A DNA stretch of 64,000 nucleotides from Roseomonas gilardii (lineage in GTDB: Bacteria > Pseudomonadota > Alphaproteobacteria > Acetobacterales > Acetobacteraceae): NCBI RefSeq assembly GCF_001941945.1, contig NZ_CP015583.1:2797501-2861500 (forward strand). The letters are read 5' to 3'. The notes below the pieces were generated by a model that was not told the DNA's origin, did not search any database, and worked only from the letters and a program-made list of their open reading frames with translations. The first letter of the stretch is position 1, and every line of letters starts with the position of its first letter. Below, one piece after another: positions 18,061-27,272 of the stretch. The translations under genes and the position numbers were made by a program.

Positions 18061-19344
18061 ATGGCTCTCCTCCCCCCTTCCAACATCCCGACCGAGGCCC
18101 GTCCCGACGTGATCTCCCTGCCCAAGGACCGCATCAAGATCCTGCTGCTGGAGGGCATCTCGGACAGCGCCGTCGCCACCTTCAACACCTCCGGCTATGC
18201 CACCATCCGGCGCGAGGCCAAGGCGCTGGAGGGCGAGGCGCTGCTGGAGGCGGTGCAGGGCGTGCACCTGCTCGGCATCCGCTCCCGCACCCAGGTGACG
18301 GAGGAGGTGCTGAAGGCCGCCGACCGGCTGATCGCCATCGGCTGCTTCTGCATCGGCACCAACCAGGTGGACCTCGCCGCGGCGCGGCAGCGGGGCATCC
18401 CCGTCTTCAACGCCCCCTTCTCCAACACCCGCTCGGTGGCGGAGCTGGTGATGGGCGAGATCGTCATGCTCCTGCGCGGCATCCCCGGCCGCTCCAACGA
18501 GGCGCATGCCGGCGGCTGGGACAAGTCCGCGACCGGCGCGCACGAGGTGCGCGGCAAGACGCTGGGCATCATCGGCTATGGCAATATCGGCACGCAGGTG
18601 AGCAACCTGGCCGAGGCTTTCGGCATGCGCGTCCTCTACCACGACGCGATCCGCAAGCTGGGCCATGGCAATGCCCAGGCGGCCGCCTCGCTGGGCGAGC
18701 TGCTGGCGCAGAGCGACGTGGTGACGCTGCACGTGCCGGAAACACCCGAGACCACCGGCATGATCGGCGCGGCGGAGCTGGCGGCGATGAAGCCGGGCGC
18801 CATGCTGATCAACAACGCCCGCGGCAAGGTGGTGGACATCGACGCGCTGAAGGCGGCGGTCGAGGGCGGCCATCTCGGCGGGGCGGCGCTGGACGTCTTC
18901 CCCTCCGAGCCCAAGCGCAACGGCGACCGCTTCGTCTCGCCGCTCCAGGGGCTGCGCAACGTGATCCTGACGCCGCATATCGGCGGCTCCACCGAGGAGG
19001 CGCAGGAGCGCATCGGCGAGGAGACGGCGGACAAGCTGGTGAACTACTCCGACACCGGCGCCACGCTGGGCGCGGTGAACTTCCCCGAGGCCAACCTGCC
19101 GGCCCGCGCGCGGGGGACGCGCTTCATGCATGTCCACCACAACATCGCGGGCATGCTGGCGGCGATCAACGACACCTTCCGCAAGTTCCAGCTCAACATC
19201 GCGAGCCAGGTGCTGCAGACCGATCCGGAGCTCGGCTACGTCGTGGTGGATGCGGAGAACGTGGCGGACCCGCAGGCCGTGCTGGCCGACCTGCGCGCCC
19301 TGCCCGGCACGATCCGCGCGCGGCTGCTCTACGAGCGCAACTGA
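18061..19344 (+). CDS. serA: D-3-phosphoglycerate dehydrogenase
   Basis: Catalyses the first step of serine synthesis, oxidation of 3-phosphoglycerate with NAD+. The 427 residues follow the E. coli-type architecture: substrate domain, NAD-binding domain with GYGNIGTQ, catalytic Arg in NNARGKV and the Glu/His pair in the region ending PHIGGSTEEAQ, then a short ACT domain (last 75 residues, beginning HHNIAGMLAAIN) that binds serine for feedback inhibition. A strong hairpin terminator follows 19 bases after the stop. Confidence 0.95.
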   Translation: MALLPPSNIPTEARPDVISLPKDRIKILLLEGISDSAVATFNTSGYATIRREAKALEGEALLEAVQGVHLLGIRSRTQVTEEVLKAADRLIAIGCFCIGTNQVDLAAARQRGIPVFNAPFSNTRSVAELVMGEIVMLLRGIPGRSNEAHAGGWDKSATGAHEVRGKTLGIIGYGNIGTQVSNLAEAFGMRVLYHDAIRKLGHGNAQAAASLGELLAQSDVVTLHVPETPETTGMIGAAELAAMKPGAMLINNARGKVVDIDALKAAVEGGHLGGAALDVFPSEPKRNGDRFVSPLQGLRNVILTPHIGGSTEEAQERIGEETADKLVNYSDTGATLGAVNFPEANLPARARGTRFMHVHHNIAGMLAAINDTFRKFQLNIASQVLQTDPELGYVVVDAENVADPQAVLADLRALPGTIRARLLYERN

Positions 19345-19363
19345 GCCGGGACGCCTGACGCGG

Positions 19364-19397
19364 AAAGGGCCTGTCCGGCGCGCCGGACAGGCCCTTT
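19364..19397. terminator. Bidirectional terminator between serA and degP
   Basis: A perfect 34-base palindrome: 17 bases from AAAGGGCCTG followed directly by the exact reverse complement ending CAGGCCCTTT, then TTC. The centre GGCG/CGCC would form the loop. It lies 19 bases past the serA stop and starts with A and ends with T, so it can work for both convergent genes. Confidence 0.85.
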
Positions 19398-19433
19398 TCA
19401 TGTCTCCCCGGGGTTCACCCCCCGGGCGGGAAA

Positions 19434-19459
19434 GGCCCCCGGGGATGTCCCCGGGGGCC
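19434..19459. terminator. GC-rich hairpin next to the degP stop
   Basis: An inverted repeat of 12 bases (GGCCCCCGGGGA, 2-base loop, complement) ending seven bases from the degP stop codon. It is a likely first transcript-end structure for leftward degP, backed up by the stronger palindrome at 19364. It has no T-run of its own. Confidence 0.5.
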
Positions 19460-19466
19460 CTGGCGG

Positions 19467-21065
19467 CTACCGGCTGTTGCCGCCGCGCAGGCCGAGCGGC
19501 ACGAAGCGCTGTCCCTGCGCCCCTTCCACCAGCATCAGCGCGCTGGGGCGGTTCTGCTTGCGCAGGTCGTCCAGCTTCGCCTTCAGCTCCTGCGGCGTGT
19601 TCACCCGCTCCTGCTGAACCTCCACGACGCGGTCGCCGGCGGTGATGCCGCGATCCGCCGCCGGGCTGCCCGGGGCGACCTCGACCACCACCACGCCCTT
19701 CGCATCGGGCGCGATGGAGAAGCGCTCGCGCAGCTCCGGCGTGACGGCGGTGACCTTCATCCCCGTGCCTTCCAGCTCCACCAGGGCCGGCTGCGCCGGG
19801 GCATTGCCCGTGCCTGCCTGCTGCTGGTCGGCCGGGATCTCGGCCACCTTGACCTGGACGGTCTGCTCCTTGCCGTCGCGCCAGAGCAGGACCGGCACCT
19901 CGCTGCCCACCGCCGTCTCGGCGACGATGCGCGGCAGGTTGCGCATCTCCTGCACATCCTGGTTGTTGAACTTCAGGATGACGTCGCCGGTGCGGATGCC
20001 GCCCTTGGCGGCCGGGCCGTCATCCTGGGCCCGCGCCACCAGCGCGCCGCGCGCCCCGCCCTTCAGGCCCAGGGATTCCGCGATGTCGTCGGTCACCTGC
20101 TGGATGTTCACGCCCAGCCAGCCGCGCCGCACCTGCCCGCCGGTGCGGAGCTGCGCCACGATGTTCTTGGCAAGGTTGGCGGGGATGGAGAAGCCGATGC
20201 CGATCGAGCCGCCGGAGGGCGAGTAGATCGCGGTGTTGATGCCGACGACCTTGCCATGCATGTCGAAGAGCGGGCCGCCGGAATTGCCGCGGTTGATGGC
20301 GGCGTCCGTCTGGATGAAGTCGTCGTAGAGGCCCTGGCGGATGTCGCGGCCGCGCGCCGAGACGATGCCCGCCGTGACCGAGCCGCCGAGGCCGAAGGGG
20401 TTGCCGATCGCCAGCACCCAGTCGCCGACCTGGGCGGTGTCGCTGTCGCCGAAATCCACCTGGGAGAGCGGGTGGTCGGTCTTGATCTTCAGCACCGCGA
20501 TGTCGGTGCGCTGATCGGTGCCGAGCAGCTCCGCCTTGATGGTCGTGTTGTCCTGCAGCACCACGTTGATCTCGTCGGCGCCGTCGATGACGTGGTTGTT
20601 GGTCACCACGATGCCTTCCTTGGCATCGACGATGAAGCCCGAGCCCAGGGACTGCGCGCGGCGCGGCGCCTGCGGCTGGTTGGGCCGGCCGCCCGGGCCG
20701 CCAGGGCGGTTGCGCTCCAGGAAGTCGCGGAAGAATTCCTCGAAGGGGCTGCCCGGCGGCGCCTGCGGGATCTCGGGCGCATCCGGCCGGTTCGGCCCGC
20801 GCGCCTGCAGCGTGGTCGTGGTCTGCACGTTCACCACCGCCGGCAGGAGCTGCCTGGCCAGGGGGGCGAAGGAGGTCGGCGCGTCGCGCAGGGGGATCTG
20901 CGGCGAGGGCGTGGCGCCGGGGGCCGGGATCGTGGAGGGGGCCGGGGCCGGAGTCTGGGCTTGGGCGGGAGCGGAAGGCGCGGGAGCCTGGGCCAGGGCG
21001 GGCGCCATCGGGAGGGCGGCGAAGCCAGCCAGAATGGCCGCCGAGGCGAGCAGATAAGGACGCAC
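19467..21065 (-). CDS. degP: Periplasmic serine protease DegP/HtrA (Do family)
   Basis: A 532-residue envelope quality-control protease and chaperone. A signal peptide ends near APALAQ (residue 26), then a proline/alanine-rich linker. The trypsin-like domain has the triad His in TNNHVIDG, Asp in RTDIAVLK and Ser in GNSGGPLF. Two PDZ domains follow, with GWLGVNIQ starting the first. The start is a GTG with AGGAAGG nine bases upstream; an in-frame ATG upstream would place a polar segment before the signal peptide. hflK-hflC lie 276 bases upstream on the same strand, another envelope quality-control pair. Confidence 0.93.
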   Translation of the reverse strand: MRPYLLASAAILAGFAALPMAPALAQAPAPSAPAQAQTPAPAPSTIPAPGATPSPQIPLRDAPTSFAPLARQLLPAVVNVQTTTTLQARGPNRPDAPEIPQAPPGSPFEEFFRDFLERNRPGGPGGRPNQPQAPRRAQSLGSGFIVDAKEGIVVTNNHVIDGADEINVVLQDNTTIKAELLGTDQRTDIAVLKIKTDHPLSQVDFGDSDTAQVGDWVLAIGNPFGLGGSVTAGIVSARGRDIRQGLYDDFIQTDAAINRGNSGGPLFDMHGKVVGINTAIYSPSGGSIGIGFSIPANLAKNIVAQLRTGGQVRRGWLGVNIQQVTDDIAESLGLKGGARGALVARAQDDGPAAKGGIRTGDVILKFNNQDVQEMRNLPRIVAETAVGSEVPVLLWRDGKEQTVQVKVAEIPADQQQAGTGNAPAQPALVELEGTGMKVTAVTPELRERFSIAPDAKGVVVVEVAPGSPAADRGITAGDRVVEVQQERVNTPQELKAKLDDLRKQNRPSALMLVEGAQGQRFVPLGLRGGNSR

Positions 21066-21280
21066 GGTGATTCTGCCTTCCTGTCGGTCTGAGAGGTCAG
21101 CCTGGAATGTGACCACTCCCATGGCCATGGAAAGCCACAAAGGGTCACAATCGGCCAACTCCGCGCAGCCTCTCCCCCGGGCCGCCGCGGATCAAGGGGG
21201 AGGCCGCATCAAAGCCTGTTCAGCCGGTGCGGGTTCGGCCAGGGTGGGTTCGGTCGGGCAGACGGTCCGCCGGAAATGGA

Positions 21281-21311
21281 AAAGGGGGAACGGCCATGCC
21301 GTTCCCCCTTT
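21281..21311 (-). terminator. Rho-independent terminator of hflK-hflC
   Basis: A perfect 14-base stem (AAAGGGGGAACGGC with its complement) around a 3-base loop, 30 bases past the hflC stop; on the minus strand it ends CCCCCTTTTCC. The 5' A and 3' T ends are typical of an intrinsic terminator. Confidence 0.85.
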
Positions 21312-21341
21312 CCGGGAAGCCCTGCGGGAGCCGTCCGGCCC

Positions 21342-22268
21342 TTACGGGGCGGGGGCCGGCTGGGCCGGGGCCGGGGCGGCTGGTGCCGCGATGGTGCCCG
21401 GGGTGGGGGCCGAGCGGAAGTAGCGGAAGAAGTCGCTGTCCGGTGCCAGCAGCAGCCGGGTTTCCGCATGGCCCTCGACGAAGGCCGTCCGGTAGGCCTG
21501 CATGCTCCGCCAGAAGGAGAAGAACTGCGGGTCCGCCCCATAGGCCTTGGCGTAGATCCCGGTCGCCTCCTGCTCGCCCTCGCCGCGCAGCGCATCGGCC
21601 TGGGCCTGGGCCTCGGCCAGCAGCACGGTGCGCTCGCGGTCGGCGCGGGCGCGGACCTGGGTGCCGATCTCGGCGCCCTCGGCGCGGATCTCGCGCGCCA
21701 CGCGCTCACGCTCGGACTGCATCCGCGACAGGATGGCCTGGGTGTTCTCCTCCGGCAGGTCGGCGCGGCGGATGCGGACGTCCACCACCTGGACACCAAA
21801 GGAATCCGCCTCGGTATTCACCTGGTCGCGGATGGTGTTCATGATCCGCAGCCGGTCGGCCGAGAGCACCGAGAGCAGCGGCTCGTTGCCCAGCACGCGG
21901 CGCAGCGAGCCCGACATGATGGAGGAGAGCCGCCCGCGGATGCCGCTCTCCAGCGAACCCACCGTCTGGTAGTAGCGCAGCGGGTCGCTGATGCGGAAGC
22001 GTGCGAAGCTGTCCACGATCAGGCGGCGCTGGTCGCCCAGGATGATCTCCTCGCCCGGCGATTCGAAGTCGAGCAGCCGGCGGTCGAAGGAGATCACGTT
22101 CTGGATCAGCGGGATCTTGGCATGCAGCCCGGGGTCGCGGATCACGCGGATCGGCTCGCCGAACTGGGTGATCAGCACCTGCTGGGTCTGGTGCACGGTG
22201 AAGAGGGTGGAGCTGAGGAGGATCAGCACCACCACCACGGCGGCGCCGAGCGCGATCAGGCGGTTCAT
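21342..22268 (-). CDS. hflC: HflC, FtsH protease modulator
   Basis: A 308-residue SPFH/band-7 protein with one N-terminal membrane helix (about 4-22) and a periplasmic body. With HflK it forms a large cage around the FtsH protease and limits its action on membrane proteins. Visible family features are VHQTQQVLITQFGEP after the helix and the alanine/glutamate-rich coiled coil ERERVAREIRAEGAE at about residues 185-235. It ends in a proline/alanine tail. The ATG overlaps the hflK stop by four bases. Confidence 0.94.
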   Translation of the reverse strand: MNRLIALGAAVVVVLILLSSTLFTVHQTQQVLITQFGEPIRVIRDPGLHAKIPLIQNVISFDRRLLDFESPGEEIILGDQRRLIVDSFARFRISDPLRYYQTVGSLESGIRGRLSSIMSGSLRRVLGNEPLLSVLSADRLRIMNTIRDQVNTEADSFGVQVVDVRIRRADLPEENTQAILSRMQSERERVAREIRAEGAEIGTQVRARADRERTVLLAEAQAQADALRGEGEQEATGIYAKAYGADPQFFSFWRSMQAYRTAFVEGHAETRLLLAPDSDFFRYFRSAPTPGTIAAPAAPAPAQPAPAP

Positions 22269-23551
22269 CGGCTGCCCCCCTGCTGCACGAGGTTGCTGGT
22301 CAGGCCGGGCGTGCTGCCGGAGGGCGGGTTCGGCGCCGGGGCGGAACCGTTGGAGGAGCCGTTCTGGCCGGGGGCGCGGGGCGCGCCCGGGCGCGGTGCC
22401 CCTGGTCCGTCGAGGTTGAGCAGCGGCAGGACGCCGCCGACATTCTCGTCCACGATCACCTTCGGGTTGTTCTGCAGGATCTCCTGCATGGTCTCCAGGT
22501 ACATGCGCCGCAGGGTGATGTCCTGCGCGGTGCGATAGGCGGTGAGCACGCTGGTGAAGCGCTGCGCCTCGCCCTTGGCCCGGGCCACCTGCGCCTCGCG
22601 GTCCGCCTGGGCGGACTGGATCAGCTTCTCGGAATCGCCGCGGGCGCGCGGGATGATGTCGTTGCGGTAGGATTCCGCCTCGTTGCGGGCGCGCTCGCGG
22701 TCCGCCTGGGCACGCTGCACGTCGCGGAAGGCATCCACCACGGAGGGCGGCGGGTCCACCTTCTGCATCTGCACCTGGGTGATCTCCACTCCGGCGCTGT
22801 ACTGGTCCATGATCGCCTGGGTGCCCTGGCGCACCGCCTGCTCGATCTGCGCGCGCGCCTCGGTCAGCGCGGGCTGGATCGGGGTGCGGCCGATCACCTC
22901 GCGCATCATGCTCTCGGCGGCGGATTTCACCGTCTGCTCGGGATTGCGCGTGTTGAACAGGAACTCGCCGGCGTCGCGGATGCGCCAGAAGACGGCGAAG
23001 TCGATGTCGATGATGTTCTCGTCGCCGGTCAGCATCATCGATTCCTCGGTCACGTTGCGCGAGGGATTCGGCCGCACATTGGTCGCGCTGTTGTCCGCCG
23101 AGGAGCGGAAGCCGATGTCGATGCGGTTGATGCGGGTGACGCGGGGCGTGGTCACGCTCTCGATCGGCCAGGGCAGGTGGTAGTTCAGGCCGGGGCCGGT
23201 GGTCGCGCGGAAGGCGCCGAAGCGCATCACCACGCCCTGCTCGTCCGGCTGCACCCGGTAGATGCCCGAGGCCGCCCAGACGGCCACGAGGGCTAGGCCG
23301 ATCAGGGCGATGCCCTTCCCGCCCCCGCCGCCGCGCGGCAGGAAGCGCCGGGCGGCCTCCTGCGCCTGACGGATCACGTCATCGAGATCGGGGCCGCGGC
23401 CGAAGGGACCGTTGCCGCCCCCGCCATTGCGGGGAGGCTGGCCCCAGGGGCCGTTGCCGGGACCGTTGCCCTGGTTGTTGCCATTCCCCCCGCCCGAAGG
23501 CGGGCGGGGATTGCCCCAAGGATTGGGTCCGCCGTTGCTGTTCCACGGCAT
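22265..23551 (-). CDS. hflK: HflK, FtsH protease modulator
   Basis: A 428-residue SPFH/band-7 partner of HflC. The first 75 residues are glycine/asparagine/proline-rich and lie in the cytoplasm (GNGNNQGNGPG), followed by one membrane helix (GIALIGLALVAVWAASG). The periplasmic SPFH domain contains YRVQPDEQGVVMRFG, and a coiled coil with repeated AQADRERAR-type segments follows. The C-terminal tail is again low complexity. The first gene of the hflK-hflC operon, it diverges from mrp across a 464-base gap. Confidence 0.94.
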   Translation of the reverse strand: MPWNSNGGPNPWGNPRPPSGGGNGNNQGNGPGNGPWGQPPRNGGGGNGPFGRGPDLDDVIRQAQEAARRFLPRGGGGGKGIALIGLALVAVWAASGIYRVQPDEQGVVMRFGAFRATTGPGLNYHLPWPIESVTTPRVTRINRIDIGFRSSADNSATNVRPNPSRNVTEESMMLTGDENIIDIDFAVFWRIRDAGEFLFNTRNPEQTVKSAAESMMREVIGRTPIQPALTEARAQIEQAVRQGTQAIMDQYSAGVEITQVQMQKVDPPPSVVDAFRDVQRAQADRERARNEAESYRNDIIPRARGDSEKLIQSAQADREAQVARAKGEAQRFTSVLTAYRTAQDITLRRMYLETMQEILQNNPKVIVDENVGGVLPLLNLDGPGAPRPGAPRAPGQNGSSNGSAPAPNPPSGSTPGLTSNLVQQGGSR

Positions 23552-24015
23552 GGGCCGTCAGGTACTCCCTGGTTTGGTCGCGTCTGCTATCCGTTCGCCA
23601 CCCGGTGGGGGTCAAGCCCCGGCCCCGATCCCGGCCCCCGATCCTGGCCCCTGCTGCGGGCGCGGCCACCGGTGCCCACCCCCGGCTTCCCCGACCAGGG
23701 AAAGCAGCAGGGCGGGACCGGGGAGCGCCGGAACCGGGAGCGCCGGGCGAAGGCCTCCGGCCCTGCCGGCACTCCCGTTGCCGGGGGCCGGCGGGGCGGC
23801 GCCGTCCCGCGCCCCGGCTTGCATGCGACGGCAGCATGGGCGCAAGAGCGGCCTCAAGGGAAGCCCCGGGTTCCGGGGCTCCGGCTTCGAGGCCCGGGAC
23901 GGGCCTGGTGACCGCCCGTGGCTGGGGTGGACCGTGTGACGATGCGGCAGTTTCCGCCATTACATTAGAATTTGTTAATCTTGTCGTAATTCGGAAAAGG
24001 TCAAGGGGACGAGGC
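23552..24015. other. Divergent intergenic region, hflK and mrp
   Basis: A 464-base gap without a supportable gene. The left two thirds are extremely GC-rich with repeated CGGCCCC-type runs, which makes open frames meaningless. A sharply AT-rich segment at about 23951-24000 just before mrp (containing TTACATTAGAATTTG) is the likeliest promoter area for mrp; I could not assign firm -35 and -10 boxes. Confidence 0.5.
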
Positions 24016-25116
24016 ATGGAAAGCGCGCTGACCGATGCGATCCGCGCGGCACTCGCCGAGGTGAGGGACCCCCAGACGGGGCTGGACGTGGTTTCGGCGG
24101 GCTGGGTGCAGGGGCTGGTGGCCCGCGACGGGCTGGTGCAATTCGCGCTGGAGGTGCCGCGCGAGCGCGCCCGGGCACTGGAGCCGGTGCGCGCCGCCGC
24201 GGAGCGCGCCGTGGCCGCCGTGCCGGGCGTGCTGTCGGCGACCTGCGTGCTGACCGCCCATCGCGCGGCCCCGCCGGCGGATGCGCCCCGGGCCGTGCGG
24301 CCGCCGCCGGGCCAGGACAGGATGCTGTTGCCCGAGATCGGCGCCATCGTCGCCGTGGCCTCGGGCAAGGGCGGCGTCGGCAAGTCCACCACCGCCGTCA
24401 ACCTCGCGGTCGCGCTGGCGGCGCAGGGGCTGCGGGTCGGGCTGCTGGATGCGGACATCTACGGCCCTTCCCTGCCGCAGATGCTCGGCACCAAGGAACG
24501 GCCGCGCAGCGCCGGGCAGCGGATCGAGCCGCTGTCCCGTTGGGGGCTGAAGGCCATGTCCATCGGCTTCCTGGTGGATGAGGAGACGGCGATGATCTGG
24601 CGCGGCCCGATGGTGATGGGCGCGCTGGAGCAGATGCTTTCCCAGGTCGAATGGGGCGCGCTGGACGTGCTGGTGGTGGACATGCCCCCCGGCACGGGCG
24701 ACGCGCAGCTCACCATGAGCCAGCGCGTGCCGCTGAAGGGCGCGGTGATCGTTTCCACGCCGCAGGACGTGGCGCTGATCGACGCGCGGCGCGGCGTGCG
24801 GATGTTCGAGAAGGTCAATGTCCCGGTGCTCGGGCTGATCGAGAACATGTCCTATTTCTGCTGCCCCAACTGCAACCACCGCACCGAGATCTTCGGCCAT
24901 GGCGGGGCCCGGGCGGAGGCGGAGAAGCTGGGCGTGGAGTTCCTGGGCGAGCTGCCGCTGCGCCTGGCGATCCGCGAAACCGCCGATGCGGGCACGCCGA
25001 TCGTGCTGGCCCGGCCGGACAGCGAGGAGGCCGCCACCTACCGCGCCATCGCGGCGCGGGTCTGGGAGAAGGCGGGCGCCCCCGCCTCCGCGGGCCCCCG
25101 GATCATCATGGACTGA
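24016..25116 (+). CDS. mrp: Mrp/ApbC iron-sulfur cluster carrier ATPase
   Basis: A 366-residue P-loop ATPase that carries and transfers Fe-S clusters. The first 90 residues are a MIP18/DUF59-type domain (EVRDPQTGLDVV). The deviant Walker A is ASGKGGVGKST at about residue 116, with the switch DMPPGTGDAQLT. The cluster-binding CxxC is in FCCPNCNH, near residue 283. The start is the ATG with GGGGACGAGG just upstream. Confidence 0.93.
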   Translation: MESALTDAIRAALAEVRDPQTGLDVVSAGWVQGLVARDGLVQFALEVPRERARALEPVRAAAERAVAAVPGVLSATCVLTAHRAAPPADAPRAVRPPPGQDRMLLPEIGAIVAVASGKGGVGKSTTAVNLAVALAAQGLRVGLLDADIYGPSLPQMLGTKERPRSAGQRIEPLSRWGLKAMSIGFLVDEETAMIWRGPMVMGALEQMLSQVEWGALDVLVVDMPPGTGDAQLTMSQRVPLKGAVIVSTPQDVALIDARRGVRMFEKVNVPVLGLIENMSYFCCPNCNHRTEIFGHGGARAEAEKLGVEFLGELPLRLAIRETADAGTPIVLARPDSEEAATYRAIAARVWEKAGAPASAGPRIIMD

Positions 25117-25255
25117 AGGCGGAGGATCGGGGGGAGGACCTCGCTCAGCCGTGTTCGCGCCGTGCCCGGTCCACGGGATGGGCAGCGGCGCCCCGGCTTG
25201 GCAGATTGGGGGAGGATGCGGCCCGGCCAGGGCCGCCACACCGGAGGAGCCGCCC

Positions 25256-25906
25256 TTGATCCCCCATGCTTCCCGGCCACGGCATGGCGGGCGCCGCCCG
25301 GCGCTGCCGATGCTGGCCGCCCCTGCCCTGCTGGCCCTGCTCGCCCTCGCCCCGGCGGCCCGGGCCGACGACACCGCGGAGGCTCTGGAGCGGGCGCGGA
25401 AGTTCTATGGCTCGGGCGACCTGAAGGGCGCCGCGAAGGAGCTGTCCTTCGCCGCCCGCGACATCGACCTGAAGCGGCGCACCCGCTACGCGAAGCTCTT
25501 CCCGCCCGCGCCCAGGGGCTGGACCCTGGCGGAGATGGAGAAGGAGGAGGAGGGCAGCGCCCTGGCCACCCAGATGCTCGGCGGCGGCGTGATGGTGGAG
25601 CGCACCTACAGCCGCGCCTCCGACGATGCGGAGATCAAGGCGCAGGTGATGGTGGACTCACCCCTTGTGCAGTCCCTGGCCAGCGTGGCCAGCAACCCGA
25701 TGATGATGCGCCCCGGCGACAAGCGCGTCCGCCTGGGCGAGGAGGACGCCATCCTGCACTACGAGGCGGACAACAAGTCGGGCGAGGTCTCGCTGGTCGG
25801 CGGCAACCTCATGATCAAGCTGGAAGGCAGCGGGATCGAGAATCCGAAGGTCATGACCGACCTGCTTGGCGCCTTCGACCTGAAGAAGCTCCGCGACGGC
25901 GGCTGA
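25256..25906 (+). CDS. Conserved hypothetical exported protein
   Basis: A 216-residue protein with a signal peptide (APALLALLALAPAARA, cleaved near residue 37) and a soluble domain. It begins with a helical, TPR-like stretch (EALERARKFYGSGDLKGAAK) and ends in a beta-rich part with KVMTDLLGAFDL. The start is a TTG, chosen because GGAGGAG lies six bases upstream; the next in-frame ATG would cut into the signal peptide. I do not recognise a named family. It follows mrp on the same strand after 139 bases. Confidence 0.65.
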   Translation: MIPHASRPRHGGRRPALPMLAAPALLALLALAPAARADDTAEALERARKFYGSGDLKGAAKELSFAARDIDLKRRTRYAKLFPPAPRGWTLAEMEKEEEGSALATQMLGGGVMVERTYSRASDDAEIKAQVMVDSPLVQSLASVASNPMMMRPGDKRVRLGEEDAILHYEADNKSGEVSLVGGNLMIKLEGSGIENPKVMTDLLGAFDLKKLRDGG

Positions 25907-25910
25907 AACC

Positions 25911-26234
25911 TCAGCGGCCGGTGGCGCGCCCCAGGGCGAAGCCGGCGGCGAGGCAGCCCAGCATGATGGCGCCGAGCTCCCCGAACAGCGCCTGCATCAC
26001 CGGCAGGCCGACGAAGAGCGCCAACAGGATCAGGATGATGGACAGCGGCCTGCGCCACCAGGGCAGGCCGGGACGGCCCTGCAAGGCGGCCCGCAGCCGG
26101 GCGCCCTTGCCGGTGCCGGTCCGGCGCGGCCCCTTGGCGGGGGCGCGGGCGCCGGGTTTGCCCGGCGGCCGGGGCGTGGCGCCGGAACCCGGCTTCCCGG
26201 CGGCGCCGGGGCGCTTGGCCGCCGTGCCGCTCAT
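25911..26234 (-). CDS. Small membrane protein downstream of thyX
   Basis: A 107-residue protein. The first 55 residues are Gly/Pro/Lys/Arg-rich and disordered; the rest has two hydrophobic segments ([21 protein letters not shown] and the glycine-rich [16 protein letters not shown]), so it is probably a two-helix membrane protein with a basic cytoplasmic tail. Its ATG overlaps the thyX stop by four bases, so the two are translated together. No family is recognised. Confidence 0.65.
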   Translation of the reverse strand: MSGTAAKRPGAAGKPGSGATPRPPGKPGARAPAKGPRRTGTGKGARLRAALQGRPGLPWWRRPLSIILILLALFVGLPVMQALFGELGAIMLGCLAAGFALGRATGR

Positions 26235-27166
26235 GCGCGGCCGAGCACCGCCATCAGCTCGCGCCATTCCCGCTTGCTGAGGCCAGCCGCCTCCGCCGTG
26301 GGTTCCGTCCCGTCCAGCATGGCGCGCACGACTTCCAGCATCCGGGACGACAGCGTCACCGCGCCGAGGCGGTAGTCGCGGAAGGCCTCGGCGCAGAGCG
26401 GCACCCAGGCCTCCACCGCGCGCAGGATGGCCTCGGCATAGACGCGGATCTCGTACTGCGCATGGGCGTCGGCGCGCAGGGACAGGAAGTGGAAGAGGTT
26501 GTGGAGGTCCACCTTCCAGTACCACTGCGTGTAGGCGTTCAGCGTCAGGTTCATCCGCGCCAGTTCGCGCGTCAGCCCCTGGCGGGCGGGGTCGAGCACC
26601 TGCCCGTCCTCGCCCTCGTTCAACATCTCGATGTAGTGGTCGTAGTTCCGCCCGGCATCCTCGCGCAGCAGGGCGAGGACGCGCTCCGCTTCCTCTCCGC
26701 CCAGGGTGTCTCCCCGGCCCTGCCGGTTGCTGGCCGACTGGGCGGCCAGGGCGCCGCGCTCCGGGATGTAGAATTCCCGGTCCAGCACCGAGTAGCGGGC
26801 GGAATACTCGTTCACATTGGCCATGCGATGCCGGATCCACTGCCGGGCGACGAAGATCGGCAGCTTCACGTGCAGCTTGATCTCGCACATCTCGAAGGGC
26901 GTGGAATGCCGGTGCCGCATCAGGTAGCGGATCAGCCCCCGGTCCTCGTTCGCCGCCCGGGTGCCGCGGCCATAGGAGACGCGGGCGGCCTGCACCACCG
27001 CCGCGTCGTCGCCCATGTAGTCCACCACCCGGACGAAGCCGTGGTCCAGCACCGGCATGGCCTCGAAGAGCATCGCCTCCAGCGCCGGGACGGTGGGGCG
27101 GCGCGTCTCGTGCCGCTGGGCCCGCGCTTCCGCCAGTTCCGCCTGTTGCCGCTCCGTCAGCGCCAT
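26231..27166 (-). CDS. thyX: Flavin-dependent thymidylate synthase
   Basis: Makes dTMP from dUMP with methylene-tetrahydrofolate and FAD/NADPH, without producing dihydrofolate. The 311 residues include the ThyX signature RHR-x7-S, seen as [11 protein letters not shown] near residue 112, preceded by [16 protein letters not shown]. The length is at the upper end for the family, with an extra 30-residue N-terminus. No thyA is seen in the window. Confidence 0.94.
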   Translation of the reverse strand: MALTERQQAELAEARAQRHETRRPTVPALEAMLFEAMPVLDHGFVRVVDYMGDDAAVVQAARVSYGRGTRAANEDRGLIRYLMRHRHSTPFEMCEIKLHVKLPIFVARQWIRHRMANVNEYSARYSVLDREFYIPERGALAAQSASNRQGRGDTLGGEEAERVLALLREDAGRNYDHYIEMLNEGEDGQVLDPARQGLTRELARMNLTLNAYTQWYWKVDLHNLFHFLSLRADAHAQYEIRVYAEAILRAVEAWVPLCAEAFRDYRLGAVTLSSRMLEVVRAMLDGTEPTAEAAGLSKREWRELMAVLGRA

Positions 27167-27272
27167 GCCCCGTCCCCCATCAACACGCGGACATGCCGCA
27201 GCTCCGGGGCCGTTCTAGAATGGCCGAAGCCGCGGCGCCATAACACTGCCGAATGGCAGACCGGCCACCCTG

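Noticed and set aside
23584-23920. Open frames in the hflK-mrp gap
   Set aside because: Composition is low-complexity Gly/Pro/Arg in all frames, with no ribosome-binding site or conserved motif.
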